DNA of 64,000 nucleotides from Sphingobacteriales bacterium (GTDB lineage Bacteria; Bacteroidota; Bacteroidia; Chitinophagales; JADIYW01). The translations under genes were made by a program, and so were the position numbers. Positions within the stretch are counted from its first letter, which is position 1. Each line of letters starts with the position of its first letter. The stretch lies in NCBI GenBank assembly GCA_016719635.1, contig JADJYT010000004.1, positions 310,001 through 374,000 on the forward strand. The letters are read 5' to 3'. Positions 50,016 to 59,358 of this stretch are shown here, piece after piece. Below the pieces are notes generated by a model, which worked only from the letters and a program-made list of their open reading frames with translations, searched no databases and had not been told where the DNA came from.

Positions 50016-51068
50016 ATGGAAACAATTTCTTTAAAAGAGTACAGTATACAATTTGATGATTCATTGCAGTCATTAGGTGCTTATTTATCGGAGAATAAGT
50101 ATTCTGCCGTTTTTATACTGGTGGATGAAAATACGAAAGAGCACTGCCTGCCGCTTTTAAAATCCGTCATTACCGAATTTAATTTAATAGAGACCGAAAG
50201 CGGTGAAGAAAATAAAAATCTGCTGGCCTGCGAAAGTATCTGGCAGCAGCTGATGGAACTAGGAGCAGATAGAAAAGCGGTGGTGGTCAACCTCGGAGGT
50301 GGGGTGATTGGAGACATGGGTGGATTTGCTGCCGGTTGCTACAAGAGGGGGATTGATTTTGTCAATGTACCCACCACCCTTTTATCGCAGGTGGATTCTT
50401 CCATCGGCGGCAAACTGGGGATTGATTTTAAATATGGGAAAAACCTGATCGGCTTATTCCGGAATCCGATGTTGGTGGTGGTTTCTGCTGCATTCTTTAA
50501 GACCTTGCCGAAACGCCAGTTTATTAACGGATGGGCAGAGATATTCAAACACGCGCTGATTAAAGATAAAGAACAATGGGAGGTTTATAAAACGACCGAT
50601 ATCTCAACATGTGCCATGAATCCGGTTGTATATGCTTCCTTGCTGATTAAAAAATCCGTGGTGGAAGAAGACCCTTTTGAAAGAGGCTTGCGTAAGATAC
50701 TCAACTTCGGACACACTATAGGACATGCCATTGAGACCTACTCGCTGGAACATGATTCGGACAGTTTACTGCACGGTGAAGCTATTGCCATCGGCATGAT
50801 TTGCGAAGCTTATTTATCTGTTCAGAAATGCGGATTGAAAGAAAATGAATTGAAGGAGATACAAACCCTGCTCATTACTCATTTTCCAAAACGGGCTATA
50901 GCAGGTTTTGACAGGGATACATTATTCAAAATCATGCAATCGGACAAGAAAAACCAGGGTGATAAGATGCTTTTTGCATTGTTAAATGAAATAGGCAGTT
51001 GTGAATATGATGTTGAAGTAACCCATGCGGAAATCGCCGTTGCGATAGACTATTATATTGCCTCATAG
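50016..51068 (+). CDS. aroB: 3-dehydroquinate synthase
   Basis: Converts DAHP to 3-dehydroquinate in the shikimate pathway; NAD- and metal-dependent, cytosolic. GGGVIGDMGGF (94-104), VPTTLLSQVDSSIGGK and LNFGHTIGHAIE supply the NAD loop, substrate site and metal ligands. Length (350) is normal. It is in the same orientation as the ABM gene and converges with the SDR gene. No other shikimate genes lie in the window. Confidence 0.95.
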   Translation: METISLKEYSIQFDDSLQSLGAYLSENKYSAVFILVDENTKEHCLPLLKSVITEFNLIETESGEENKNLLACESIWQQLMELGADRKAVVVNLGGGVIGDMGGFAAGCYKRGIDFVNVPTTLLSQVDSSIGGKLGIDFKYGKNLIGLFRNPMLVVVSAAFFKTLPKRQFINGWAEIFKHALIKDKEQWEVYKTTDISTCAMNPVVYASLLIKKSVVEEDPFERGLRKILNFGHTIGHAIETYSLEHDSDSLLHGEAIAIGMICEAYLSVQKCGLKENELKEIQTLLITHFPKRAIAGFDRDTLFKIMQSDKKNQGDKMLFALLNEIGSCEYDVEVTHAEIAVAIDYYIAS

Positions 51069-51093
51069 TCTTTAGTCTTCTTCCTTGCTCCTT

Positions 51094-51777
51094 TTAAATA
51101 TCTCCCAGTTGCGGACGAATCACTATTTCCTCGACAACGGAATTGCCGGATAGCTGCGTGATGGCATAAACTAAATCTGCGATATCCTCCGGCTTGCTGA
51201 ACCTGTCTTCCGGCAAGTCTGTGTCACCCCAGGAGTCTGTCAGTGTGGCACCGGGGAGGATGGATGTCACTCTTATATTGTAAGGTTTTAATTCCTCTCT
51301 TAATGTTTTGGAGAATCCCAGAAGCGCGAATTTGCTGATGGAATAACTGCCGCCGTTTTCATACGCCTTGATACTGGCAATCGAACACATATTGAATATG
51401 AATCCTGCTTTCTCCGCCATCATTGCCGGCACTACTTCCTTCGTCAGGTAATAGGCACTGTATAAATTGGTGGCTATCTGCTGTTCTAAAACTCCGTCCT
51501 CTTCTTCGGTGATCTTACCCGGCAGGAAAATACCGGCATTGTTGATTAAAACATCCACTTTGTTAAAGTGAGACTGAACAAAACGACCAAATCTTCTTAC
51601 GTCTTCTCTCACAGCCATATCACAGGAAAAGACAGCGATGGTCGGATGATTCTGCTGAAGTTCTGCTAATTTCTTTTCATTCCGGGAACAAACTAAAACG
51701 GAATGGTGGTGAGCGGCAAATTTTTCGGCTATGGCTTTCCCGATGCCCCTGCTGGCACCTGTGATGACGATGTTCAT
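51094..51777 (-). CDS. short-chain dehydrogenase (classical SDR)
   Basis: A 227-residue classical SDR. TGASRGIG (6-13), NNAG (79-82), Ser132 and YSISK (Tyr145, Lys149) are all in place, so it is a functional oxidoreductase of the FabG-like type. The substrate cannot be told. It converges with aroB and is divergent from the MlaE gene. A -7-like TAATTTTA box is four bases upstream of the ATG. Confidence 0.9.
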   Translation of the reverse strand: MNIVITGASRGIGKAIAEKFAAHHHSVLVCSRNEKKLAELQQNHPTIAVFSCDMAVREDVRRFGRFVQSHFNKVDVLINNAGIFLPGKITEEEDGVLEQQIATNLYSAYYLTKEVVPAMMAEKAGFIFNMCSIASIKAYENGGSYSISKFALLGFSKTLREELKPYNIRVTSILPGATLTDSWGDTDLPEDRFSKPEDIADLVYAITQLSGNSVVEEIVIRPQLGDI

Positions 51778-51781
51778 ACTA

Positions 51782-51789
51782 TAAAATTA
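51782..51789 (-). promoter_or_regulatory. -7-like element TAATTTTA, four bases before the SDR ATG
   Basis: TAnnTTTA, spacer TAGT, then ATG; part of the leaderless-type series. Confidence 0.4.
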
Positions 51790-51879
51790 TAAATTCTTTT
51801 GTCTTTTGACTCATTACCTGTTACTTATTACTAAAAATACATTATTTTTACCCACTTTATAAGAAAACCAAAACAGCAA

Positions 51880-52644
51880 ATGGCAGAATACGTACACGAT
51901 ACCGGAGGCCCCATTTTCCATATTGGAAGATATGTCCTCATGATTAGACGTTGTTTTGTGAAGCCGGAACGTTTTTCCATGTATTGGAAAGAAACGCTTC
52001 GCCAGATGGTCAATATTGGTGTTGGTTCCCTGGTGATAATCCTTCTGATTTCCTTTTTTATAGGGGCGGTTTCTGCGGTTCAGTTTGCTTATAACCTGTC
52101 CAGTTCCATGGTGCCGATGTATTATGTCGGGTATGTTGTTAAGGAATCCCTGATTTTGGAATTGGCGCCTACCATCTCCTGTCTGGTGCTGGCTGGTAAG
52201 GTGGGATCTAATTTATCTTCCGAGCTGGGCACCATGCGTCTGACAGAACAGATTGACGCTCTGGAGATAATGGGGGTGAATACCTTTTCCTATCTGATAG
52301 GGCCTAAATTAATGGCAGCCATCACAATGGTTCCGATATTGGTGGTTATATCTGCCGGCACTGGTATCTATGGCGGTTTGCTGGCAGGTTCATTGACGGG
52401 ATATGTGTCTTCTACGGATTTTATACAAGGGGTATTGATGAACTTTATTCCAAAAAACGTTTATATCATGCTGACAAAAGCAGCAGTCTTCGGGTTTATC
52501 CTGACATCAATTTCCTGTTATCAGGGATTTTATGCACACGGAAGCTCCATAGAAATCGGAAAGGCAAGCACCCGTGCAGTGGTTTTAAGCAGTATTATGG
52601 TATTGTTTGCTGACCTTATTTTAGCATGGCTATTATTAAACTAA
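51880..52644 (+). CDS. mlaE: MlaE-family ABC transporter permease
   Basis: A 254-residue inner-membrane permease of the Mla/Ttg2 lipid transporter family. An N-terminal amphipathic segment and about five helices include the conserved ELAPTISCLVLAGKVGSNLSSELGTMRLTEQ region split across the second part. It should move phospholipids between the membranes. The ATPase MlaF follows 15 bases later. I see no MlaD/MCE-domain gene next to it in this window; the next gene is sucD. Confidence 0.9.
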   Translation: MAEYVHDTGGPIFHIGRYVLMIRRCFVKPERFSMYWKETLRQMVNIGVGSLVIILLISFFIGAVSAVQFAYNLSSSMVPMYYVGYVVKESLILELAPTISCLVLAGKVGSNLSSELGTMRLTEQIDALEIMGVNTFSYLIGPKLMAAITMVPILVVISAGTGIYGGLLAGSLTGYVSSTDFIQGVLMNFIPKNVYIMLTKAAVFGFILTSISCYQGFYAHGSSIEIGKASTRAVVLSSIMVLFADLILAWLLLN

Positions 52645-52659
52645 CAGATACTACGAAGG

Positions 52660-53445
52660 ATGATAGAAATTAAAGATGTTACAAAAAAATTCGGTGAACA
52701 GGTCGTGCTGAACGGAATTACATCTTTTTTTGAAGGAGGGAAAAATAACCTGATTATCGGAAAGAGCGGATCAGGTAAAACGGTGTTGTTGAAATGTATA
52801 GTAGGGTTACTTACACCTACCGACGGACATATCCTATTTGACGGGAAGGATTATGTGGCGATGGGAATTGACGATAAAAATGAGATTCGCAGGGAAGTGG
52901 GTATGTTGTTTCAGGGAGGTGCCCTGTTTGATTCACTTACAGTGGAGGAGAATGTAAGATTCCCGCTGGATATGTTTACCAAGATGCCGATGTCTGATAA
53001 AAATGAACGGGTCAATGAGGTGTTGAAAAGGGTGAATCTGGTAAATGCCAATCATAAATTTCCTTCCCAGCTTTCCGGTGGTATGCAAAAACGTACCGGT
53101 ATCGCCCGTGCCATCGTGATGAACCCGAAATATTTGTTTTGCGATGAACCCAATTCCGGCTTGGACCCGCAGACCTCCATAGTGATTGATGAACTGATCA
53201 TGGAGATTACGGAAGAGTATAACATCACCACCATCACCAATACACACGATATGAACAGTGTGATTACAAACGGAGATAAGATAATATTTCTGCATCAGGG
53301 CAACAAGCATTGGGAAGGTACCAAAGAGACATTGTTTGAAGCGGACAATCAGGAATTGATTGATTTTATATTTGCATCCGATTTCTTAAAGGAGGCCCGC
53401 GATGTACGCTTGAATAAATTAAAAAGTAAACTTAAACAGCAGTGA
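52660..53445 (+). CDS. mlaF: MlaF-family ABC transporter ATP-binding protein
   Basis: A 261-residue ATPase partner of MlaE. Walker A is GKSGSGKT (34-41), the signature is LSGGMQKR (138-145), Walker B is YLFCDEP (158-164), and the H-loop is NTHDMNS. It energises lipid transport at the cytoplasmic face. It follows the permease by 15 bases, so the two form an operon; sucD begins 31 bases after its stop. Confidence 0.93.
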   Translation: MIEIKDVTKKFGEQVVLNGITSFFEGGKNNLIIGKSGSGKTVLLKCIVGLLTPTDGHILFDGKDYVAMGIDDKNEIRREVGMLFQGGALFDSLTVEENVRFPLDMFTKMPMSDKNERVNEVLKRVNLVNANHKFPSQLSGGMQKRTGIARAIVMNPKYLFCDEPNSGLDPQTSIVIDELIMEITEEYNITTITNTHDMNSVITNGDKIIFLHQGNKHWEGTKETLFEADNQELIDFIFASDFLKEARDVRLNKLKSKLKQQ

Positions 53446-53476
53446 TATTTTGTCACTTCAAAACAGCCAATTAAAG

Positions 53477-54352
53477 ATGAGCATCTTAGTCAACAAAAAC
53501 TCTAAAGTCATAGTTCAAGGTTTTACAGGTAAGGAAGGAACATTTCACGCAACACAGATGATAGGATACGGCACCAATGTGGTAGGTGGCGTAACGCCGG
53601 GCAAGGAAGGTACATCCCATCTGGAAAAGCCTGTTTTTAATACGGTAGAAAATGCGGTGAAAGCCACAGGCGCGGATGTATCTATCATTTTTGTACCGCC
53701 TGCCTTTGCTGCGGATGCCATTATGGAAGCGGCGGATGCAGGTATAAAAATTATTGTAACAATTACAGAAGGCATTCCGGTACAGGATATGATAAAAGCG
53801 AAGAAGTATGTTACATCCAAAGGTGCAAGGATGATAGGGCCGAACTGTCCTGGAATCATCACCCCGGAAGAATGTAAGCTGGGTATCATGCCCGGGTTTG
53901 TATTTAAAAAAGGGAGAATCGGTATCGTATCCAAATCCGGAACACTGACCTACGAGGCGGCAGACCAGGTGGTAAAGGCGGGTTATGGCATTTCAACAGC
54001 AATAGGAATCGGCGGAGATCCGATTATCGGCATATCCTCCAAAGAAGCCGTAGAACTCTTTATGGACGATCCGGAAACGGAGGCTATTGTCATGATAGGC
54101 GAGATAGGCGGTACCATGGAAGTGGATGCTGCTTATTGGGTAAAAGAGAATATGAAAAAACCTGTAATAGGTTTTATCGCCGGACAAACGGCTCCCAAAG
54201 GAAGACGTATGGGGCATGCGGGTGCCATTGTAGGCGGAGCAAATGATACGGCTGCCGCAAAAATGGCCATTATGAAAGAATGCGGCATTCATGTAGTGGA
54301 TTCACCGGCATTTATAGGTAAAATGGTGGCTGATGTACTGAATAAGCAGTAA
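53477..54352 (+). CDS. sucD: succinate-CoA ligase, alpha subunit
   Basis: Links succinyl-CoA cleavage to nucleotide triphosphate formation in the TCA cycle, with a beta subunit (SucC) that is not in the window. The CoA-binding GFTGKEGTFHA and the phosphohistidine His247 in RRMGHAGAIVGG are family motifs. ATG 53477 (MSILVNKNSKVIVQG, 291 residues) is preferred over a TTG at 53450 because it matches the normal N-terminus. It sits directly after the mlaEF pair without a clear functional link. Confidence 0.94.
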   Translation: MSILVNKNSKVIVQGFTGKEGTFHATQMIGYGTNVVGGVTPGKEGTSHLEKPVFNTVENAVKATGADVSIIFVPPAFAADAIMEAADAGIKIIVTITEGIPVQDMIKAKKYVTSKGARMIGPNCPGIITPEECKLGIMPGFVFKKGRIGIVSKSGTLTYEAADQVVKAGYGISTAIGIGGDPIIGISSKEAVELFMDDPETEAIVMIGEIGGTMEVDAAYWVKENMKKPVIGFIAGQTAPKGRRMGHAGAIVGGANDTAAAKMAIMKECGIHVVDSPAFIGKMVADVLNKQ

Positions 54353-54527
54353 CAGAACTTGTGCCATAAGGTTTCATACTTCATGCATTCATCCTTAATA
54401 ACATCTTCTATTTGCATTATTCCTGAAAAATCAGGATACTTGCAGGATAGACGTCGGTTGTAAATTGATTCAATAGGTTATTCTGTTTTTAATTTTTTTA
54501 CAACTTCCGTTTCTTGACGCAAATTTC

Positions 54528-56624
54528 ATGACTTTCATCTCTTCATATCCCTGGTGGTTTCTGCTTTTCTGTATGGCAACCGGAATCCTGTTTGCCTATC
54601 TGCTGTATGGAAGGAGGTCGTATGTTTTTCATGAAAAAGAACACAAAGGATGGAGATATGGATTAGCCTTTATTCGTTTCTTATCAACTGCGCTGATTGC
54701 TTTTTTATTATTGTCATTATTGATTAAGCATAAAAAAACCGAAGAAGAAAAACCGGTTATAATTGTGTTACAGGATAACTCCTCTTCGTTGAGTGTGTCC
54801 TTTGGCGGCTTTCCGAAAGACCAGTATAAAAAGGCTTTGGGCGCTCTTCAGTATAAGATAAAAGAAAAATTTGAGCTGATATCCTACAGTTTCGGCAACA
54901 CGCTTTCCGTTTACCAAACCCCGGATTTTTCGGAAAAGGAAACGGATATCTCCAATGCGCTGGAGGAGGTATTCACCCGTCATGGTTCACAGAATATTGG
55001 AGCAATTGTTTTGGCATCAGATGGTATTTTCAATAAAGGGAATTCACCGTTGTACATTAAAAATGCATTGGCCGTTCCTGTCTATACTATCGCATTAGGA
55101 GACACTGCCATTAAGAAGGATGCGATGATAAAAAGTGTCCGTTATCCTGAGATCGTATACCTCGGGGACCAGTTTACCATCAATGTCCAGATTGAAGCCA
55201 ATCATCTGAAAGGTCAAAATACGACGCTGGAAATTACTGCTCCGGATGGAAAAGTGATTCTGAATAAAGTCATTCAAGTAACGGAAGACCGGTTTACGTA
55301 TCAGACGGATGCGATAGCAGATGCCCCCAGACCCGGAGTACAGCAGTACAAGGTAAAGCTAAGAACCCTGGCAGGAGAGGCTATTGCCGAGAATAATTAT
55401 GATCTTGCCTATGTGGAAGTATTGGATGGAAGACAAAAGGTGCTGATGCTTTATGATGCGCCCCATCCGGATGTCAAGGCTTTTAAAAATGCCATTGAAC
55501 AGAATAAAAATTACGAATTTGAACAGGCGGATATCAAGATTTTTAAGGGCAATTACAAAAAGGCGGATTTGCTGATATTGTACGGATTACCATCACTAAA
55601 TACGACCGGTTCCCTGCCCTTGATTCAGGAAATGATGGGTTCCGGAAAACCGTTGTTGTTGGTGTTGTCAGCCGCAACGAATGTTGCACAATTCAATACC
55701 CTTCAGAATATCCTGCAAATCACAGGCACCTCTCAGAATGGAAATGATGTCTATCCGGTTTACCAGCCGTCGTTCTCCAAATTCACCACAAATGAAAATA
55801 CGATAAAGGGTATACAGTCGTTGCCTCCTTTGCTGGCGCCTTATGGGAAATATCTGGCTGCGACGACGTCAGATATTTTCTTGAAGCAGCAGATTGGGAA
55901 CGTACCGACTAATAATCCGCTGATTCTGATGAACGAAGTGAACGGTAAAAAGACCGGTATCATCTGCGGCGAAGGTATCTGGCGCTGGCGTATGAATGAA
56001 TTCCTGCAAAACAATAATTTTGATGCCACCGATGAAATTATAAATAAATGTGTGCAGTATCTTACCGTAAAGGCGGATAAAAGAAGGTTCAGGGTGCATA
56101 CACCCAAAAATATTTACAATGCCAATGAATCCATACAGCTGGATGCGGAGTTGTATAACGAAACCTATGAACTGGTGAATGATGTGGATGCTTCCTGTGT
56201 GGTCAAAGGGGATAATGGTAAAGAATATCCGTTTGTATTTGACAAAACGATCAATGCATACTTCCTGAATGCCGGCGTACTTCCGGTAGGAAATTATATG
56301 GCCAATGCTAAAGCCACCTACAAGGGGAATACCAATACGGCTGTCTGCAGTTTCTCTGTCCGTCCTGTCTTGATAGAGACTTTATATACTCAGGCCAATC
56401 ATTCCCTGCTGCGTGTTTTATCGGTACAAAGCGGAGGGAAATTATATTATCCCAATACCATGCAGTCAATAGCAGATGATTTGGAAAAAAACAATCAGGT
56501 TAAGTCCATATTATACGATACGTTTTCAACCCGTCCGCTGATAGATATAAAATGGATTTTCGGACTTATCCTGCTTTTGTTGATAAGTGAATGGTTTATT
56601 CGTAAATACAATGGAAATATTTGA
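54528..56624 (+). CDS. membrane protein with vWA-like domain
   Basis: A 698-residue protein with two N-terminal helices, a large periplasmic part and a C-terminal helix near the end (WIFGLILLLLISEWF). The region from IVLQDNSSSLSV has a DxSxS metal-ion-dependent adhesion motif (Asp-Asn-Ser-Ser-Ser), and ASDGIFNKGNSPLYI further along is vWA-like, as in the BatA family. The rest is beta-rich and matches no domain I recognise. Part of the third MIDAS position is not obvious. It may be an envelope scaffold. A barrel protein gene follows 32 bases later. Confidence 0.75.
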   Translation: MTFISSYPWWFLLFCMATGILFAYLLYGRRSYVFHEKEHKGWRYGLAFIRFLSTALIAFLLLSLLIKHKKTEEEKPVIIVLQDNSSSLSVSFGGFPKDQYKKALGALQYKIKEKFELISYSFGNTLSVYQTPDFSEKETDISNALEEVFTRHGSQNIGAIVLASDGIFNKGNSPLYIKNALAVPVYTIALGDTAIKKDAMIKSVRYPEIVYLGDQFTINVQIEANHLKGQNTTLEITAPDGKVILNKVIQVTEDRFTYQTDAIADAPRPGVQQYKVKLRTLAGEAIAENNYDLAYVEVLDGRQKVLMLYDAPHPDVKAFKNAIEQNKNYEFEQADIKIFKGNYKKADLLILYGLPSLNTTGSLPLIQEMMGSGKPLLLVLSAATNVAQFNTLQNILQITGTSQNGNDVYPVYQPSFSKFTTNENTIKGIQSLPPLLAPYGKYLAATTSDIFLKQQIGNVPTNNPLILMNEVNGKKTGIICGEGIWRWRMNEFLQNNNFDATDEIINKCVQYLTVKADKRRFRVHTPKNIYNANESIQLDAELYNETYELVNDVDASCVVKGDNGKEYPFVFDKTINAYFLNAGVLPVGNYMANAKATYKGNTNTAVCSFSVRPVLIETLYTQANHSLLRVLSVQSGGKLYYPNTMQSIADDLEKNNQVKSILYDTFSTRPLIDIKWIFGLILLLLISEWFIRKYNGNI

Positions 56625-56625
56625 T

Positions 56626-56633
56626 ATTTTTGC
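56626..56633 (+). promoter_or_regulatory. Bacteroidota -7 element TATTTTTG
   Basis: Exact TAnnTTTG just after the vWA-like gene stop and 23 bases before the barrel gene. Confidence 0.5.
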
Positions 56634-56656
56634 GTAACCGATAAAATAGATTTTTC

Positions 56657-57268
56657 ATGAAAAATGCCATCAAAATAGTTCTCTTACTTTTTCTGATTAC
56701 TTCGCTGAATGCTGCAAAGGCCGTTGAAAAGGGAGATTTTCACGTGATTCTAGCCGCCAATCTTGGGCATCACAGTTTTATACCTATTTATGATCTGGAA
56801 GCACCCAATGCAAATACTGGGAAACTAGAAAAATTGGGCTTTATACCCGGTTTTACATTAAATATGGATTATGCTGCCAGCCCTTACTTCAGTATAGGCG
56901 GTTGGTTTACGTTTTCCGGCAGGACCTATACCCGTGATTCGCTGAGTGTCTTTAAGGATTTTAAGTACAGAAGTTTCGGATTGGGAGTGCGTGGCGTATT
57001 CCATTTGTATCAACTGATTTCCGAGAAAGGAAATACCAAGCTGGACCCGGAAAAATTCGATGTGTATATTCCACTGTCAGTAGGTGGGGGATTTCGCATG
57101 AAAAGTAAAGGAACGACCGTTCCTGAATATCAGAAATTCAAAGGTGGTGCCATTGTCGGAACAGGATTGGGGATGTCCTATTTTTTTGTGGAACATATCG
57201 GGGCCAATATTGAAGCGGGCTATTGTGAAGGTTCTTATGCCAAAATTGGTCTGGCCTTTAAATTTTAA
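56657..57268 (+). CDS. outer membrane beta-barrel protein
   Basis: A 203-residue protein with signal peptide MKNAIKIVLLLFLITSLNAAKA and about eight amphipathic strands ending in an aromatic residue (GSYAKIGLAFKF), the usual terminal signature of barrel assembly. It belongs to the small OmpA/OmpW-like barrel group. The ligand is unknown. It is preceded by its own -7 box and followed by a terminator. Confidence 0.78.
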   Translation: MKNAIKIVLLLFLITSLNAAKAVEKGDFHVILAANLGHHSFIPIYDLEAPNANTGKLEKLGFIPGFTLNMDYAASPYFSIGGWFTFSGRTYTRDSLSVFKDFKYRSFGLGVRGVFHLYQLISEKGNTKLDPEKFDVYIPLSVGGGFRMKSKGTTVPEYQKFKGGAIVGTGLGMSYFFVEHIGANIEAGYCEGSYAKIGLAFKF

Positions 57269-57292
57269 GGAATTATCAGCAGTTTGATATTC

Positions 57293-57321
57293 AAGGGCAA
57301 CGCATAGTGTTGCCCTTTTTT
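57293..57321 (+). terminator. terminator after the barrel gene
   Basis: AAGGGCAAC (57293-57301), loop, GTTGCCCTT (57309-57317), then T run. Confidence 0.8.
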
Positions 57322-57374
57322 GCTTTTGATTAAAAATTCTTGCTGCGGACTGCCTACTACTCATTACTAATTCG

Positions 57375-57382
57375 TACCTTTG
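57375..57382 (+). promoter_or_regulatory. Bacteroidota -7 element TACCTTTG
   Basis: Exact TAnnTTTG, 39 bases before malate dehydrogenase. Confidence 0.55.
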
Positions 57383-57421
57383 CCCCGAATTTTTTAAATC
57401 TTTAATCCAAAATAAAATCAC

Positions 57422-58351
57422 ATGAAAGTTACCGTTGTAGGTGCAGGAGCAGTGGGTGCCACCGTTGCTGACAACATTGCACGTAAAGAATTATGCCACG
57501 AGCTGGTATTGTTAGACATCAAAGAAGGTTTGGCGGAAGGCAAGGCCATGGATATGATGCAGACTTCTTCACTTTTGGGATTTGATACTAAAATAACAGG
57601 TTCTACGAATGATTATTCCAAGACTGCCGGAAGCGACGTGGTGGTGATCACTTCAGGAATTCCACGCAAACCGGGTATGACACGTGAGGAATTAATCGGT
57701 ACCAACGCCGGAATCGTTAAGGGTGTGGCGGAAAATATCTTAAAACATTCTCCGGATGCCATTCTGGTTATTATTTCTAACCCGATGGATACGATGACCT
57801 ATCTTGCATTAAAAGCAACGGGTATCCCTAAGAACCGAGTTATCGGTATGGGCGGTGCCTTAGACAGTTCCCGCTTCAAATTCTATTTGTCGCAGGCGTT
57901 GGGTTGTTCTCAGAATGATTTGAATGCTGTTGTTATTGGCGGACACGGAGATACCACGATGATACCTTTAACACGACTGGCAACGCTGAACTCCAATCCG
58001 GTTTCCAATTTACTGGATGCAGATAGCTTGAAAAAGGTAGCTGCTGATACCATGGTTGGAGGTGCAACACTGACAGGTTTAATCGGTACTTCCGCATGGT
58101 ATGCTCCGGGAGCAGCAGGTATGGCGGTGGTGGAGGCCATATTGCGTGATGAGAAGAAAGTCATTACATCCTGTGTTTACCTCGAGGGTGAATACGGTCA
58201 GTCTGACATTTGCATGGGTGTTCCGGTCGTAATCGGCAAGAGCGGATGGGAAAAAATCATCGACTACAGACTGAATGACGACGAACAGGCAGCTTTCAAT
58301 AAAAGTGCCGATGCGGTAAGGGCGATGAACGACGTTCTAAAAACGCTGTAA
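57422..58351 (+). CDS. mdh: malate dehydrogenase
   Basis: Reversibly oxidises malate to oxaloacetate with NAD in the TCA cycle. GAGAVGATVADNIA (7-20) binds NAD; Asp32 selects NAD over NADP; Arg82, Arg88 and Arg151 form the substrate pocket; His175 in GGHGDTTM is the catalytic base. The LDH-like MDH length (309) is normal. Promoter and terminator mark it as a single-gene unit; sucD 3.1 kb upstream is another TCA gene. Confidence 0.95.
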   Translation: MKVTVVGAGAVGATVADNIARKELCHELVLLDIKEGLAEGKAMDMMQTSSLLGFDTKITGSTNDYSKTAGSDVVVITSGIPRKPGMTREELIGTNAGIVKGVAENILKHSPDAILVIISNPMDTMTYLALKATGIPKNRVIGMGGALDSSRFKFYLSQALGCSQNDLNAVVIGGHGDTTMIPLTRLATLNSNPVSNLLDADSLKKVAADTMVGGATLTGLIGTSAWYAPGAAGMAVVEAILRDEKKVITSCVYLEGEYGQSDICMGVPVVIGKSGWEKIIDYRLNDDEQAAFNKSADAVRAMNDVLKTL

Positions 58352-58456
58352 TATTAAATTTTAGGGGTGTTGATAAAAATAACACCCCCCAGATAAAAGA
58401 TGAAATTCCCCTGTGATAGCTGATTTATATCAATTATTATAATGTGAATATCCGAT

Positions 58457-58486
58457 AAAAAGGGCACTCATTGAGTGCCCTTTTTA
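58457..58486 (+). terminator. terminator after mdh
   Basis: AAAAAGGGCACT (58457-58468), loop CATTG, AGTGCCCTTTTT (58474-58485): a strong stem with T run. Confidence 0.85.
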
Positions 58487-58544
58487 TTTCTTCCGGTTGA
58501 TTTGTTTGCAGATTATACATATCTTTCCCAAAAAATACATAATT

Positions 58545-59252
58545 ATGGAAATAAAGAATTTAACAAAGTACCTTGCGGAAGGCATTGGTACCATGGTATT
58601 GGTTTTAATGGGCTGCGGCAGTGCCGTCATAGCAGGTGCTGATGGTACCACAGGTGTCGGTTTGCTGGGTATCTCTTTTGCCTTTGGCTTATCAGTGGTA
58701 GGAATGGCTTACACCCTTGGCCCAATATCTGGTTGCCATATCAATCCTGCAATTTCTGTGGCGATGCTTGTAGCCGGACGATTAACACCTAAAGACACCG
58801 CAGGATACATTATCTCGCAGGTGATAGGAGGCATTGCGGGTGCTGGAATCTTATATATTATTGCCAGTAATCAACCTGCTTTTGAAATGAAAGAATGGGC
58901 GCTGGGATCGAACGGCTGGGGCGAGGGGTATCTCGGTGAGTATTCTACGCTGGCGGCATTTATTGCTGAAACGGTGTTTACCTTTATTTTCCTGACAGTT
59001 ATCTTTGGCACTACCAGTTCCCAAAATTCGAACGGTGCCTTTGCCGGATTGGTAATTGGTTTGACATTGGTATTAATCCATATCGTAGGTATAAAAGTTA
59101 CCGGTGTTTCCGTTAACCCTGCCAGAAGTATTGGTCCTGCCGTATTTGCAGGCGGTGCTGCATTGACACAACTATGGCTGTTTATAGCTGCGCCGATTGC
59201 CGGTGGTGTAGTTGCGGCCCTATTTTGGAAGAAGGTATTGGGCAGAGACTAA
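58545..59252 (+). CDS. aquaporin (AqpZ-like)
   Basis: A 235-residue six-helix channel with two NPA boxes (67-69 and 191-193). The selectivity-filter positions look water-type: Phe47, His179 and Arg194, with Val188 where E. coli AqpZ has Thr, a position whose backbone is what matters. I chose ATG 58545 (MEIKNLTKYLAEGIG) over the ATG at 58497, since the upstream segment does not align with the family. A TTG-N20-TATCTTTC promoter-like pair precedes it (58497-58527). It should allow osmotic water flow; it may pass other small solutes. Its own terminator follows. Confidence 0.92.
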   Translation: MEIKNLTKYLAEGIGTMVLVLMGCGSAVIAGADGTTGVGLLGISFAFGLSVVGMAYTLGPISGCHINPAISVAMLVAGRLTPKDTAGYIISQVIGGIAGAGILYIIASNQPAFEMKEWALGSNGWGEGYLGEYSTLAAFIAETVFTFIFLTVIFGTTSSQNSNGAFAGLVIGLTLVLIHIVGIKVTGVSVNPARSIGPAVFAGGAALTQLWLFIAAPIAGGVVAALFWKKVLGRD

Positions 59253-59274
59253 ACCAACTTGTGAAAAAAATATT

Positions 59275-59312
59275 AAAAGCATTCAATAGTACCTCTGTTG
59301 GATGCTTTTTTT
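59275..59312 (+). terminator. terminator after aquaporin
   Basis: AAAAGCATTCAA pairs with TTGGATGCTTTT (one G-U), then a T run. Confidence 0.75.
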
Positions 59313-59346
59313 ATGTTAAGGTAAAACATAAGTTCGCTTTAATCAT

Positions 59347-59354
59347 TAATTTTA
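59347..59354 (+). promoter_or_regulatory. -7-like element TAATTTTA, four bases before the MbnP-like ATG
   Basis: TAnnTTTA, spacer CCGG, ATG at 59359. Confidence 0.4.
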
Positions 59355-59358
59355 CCGG

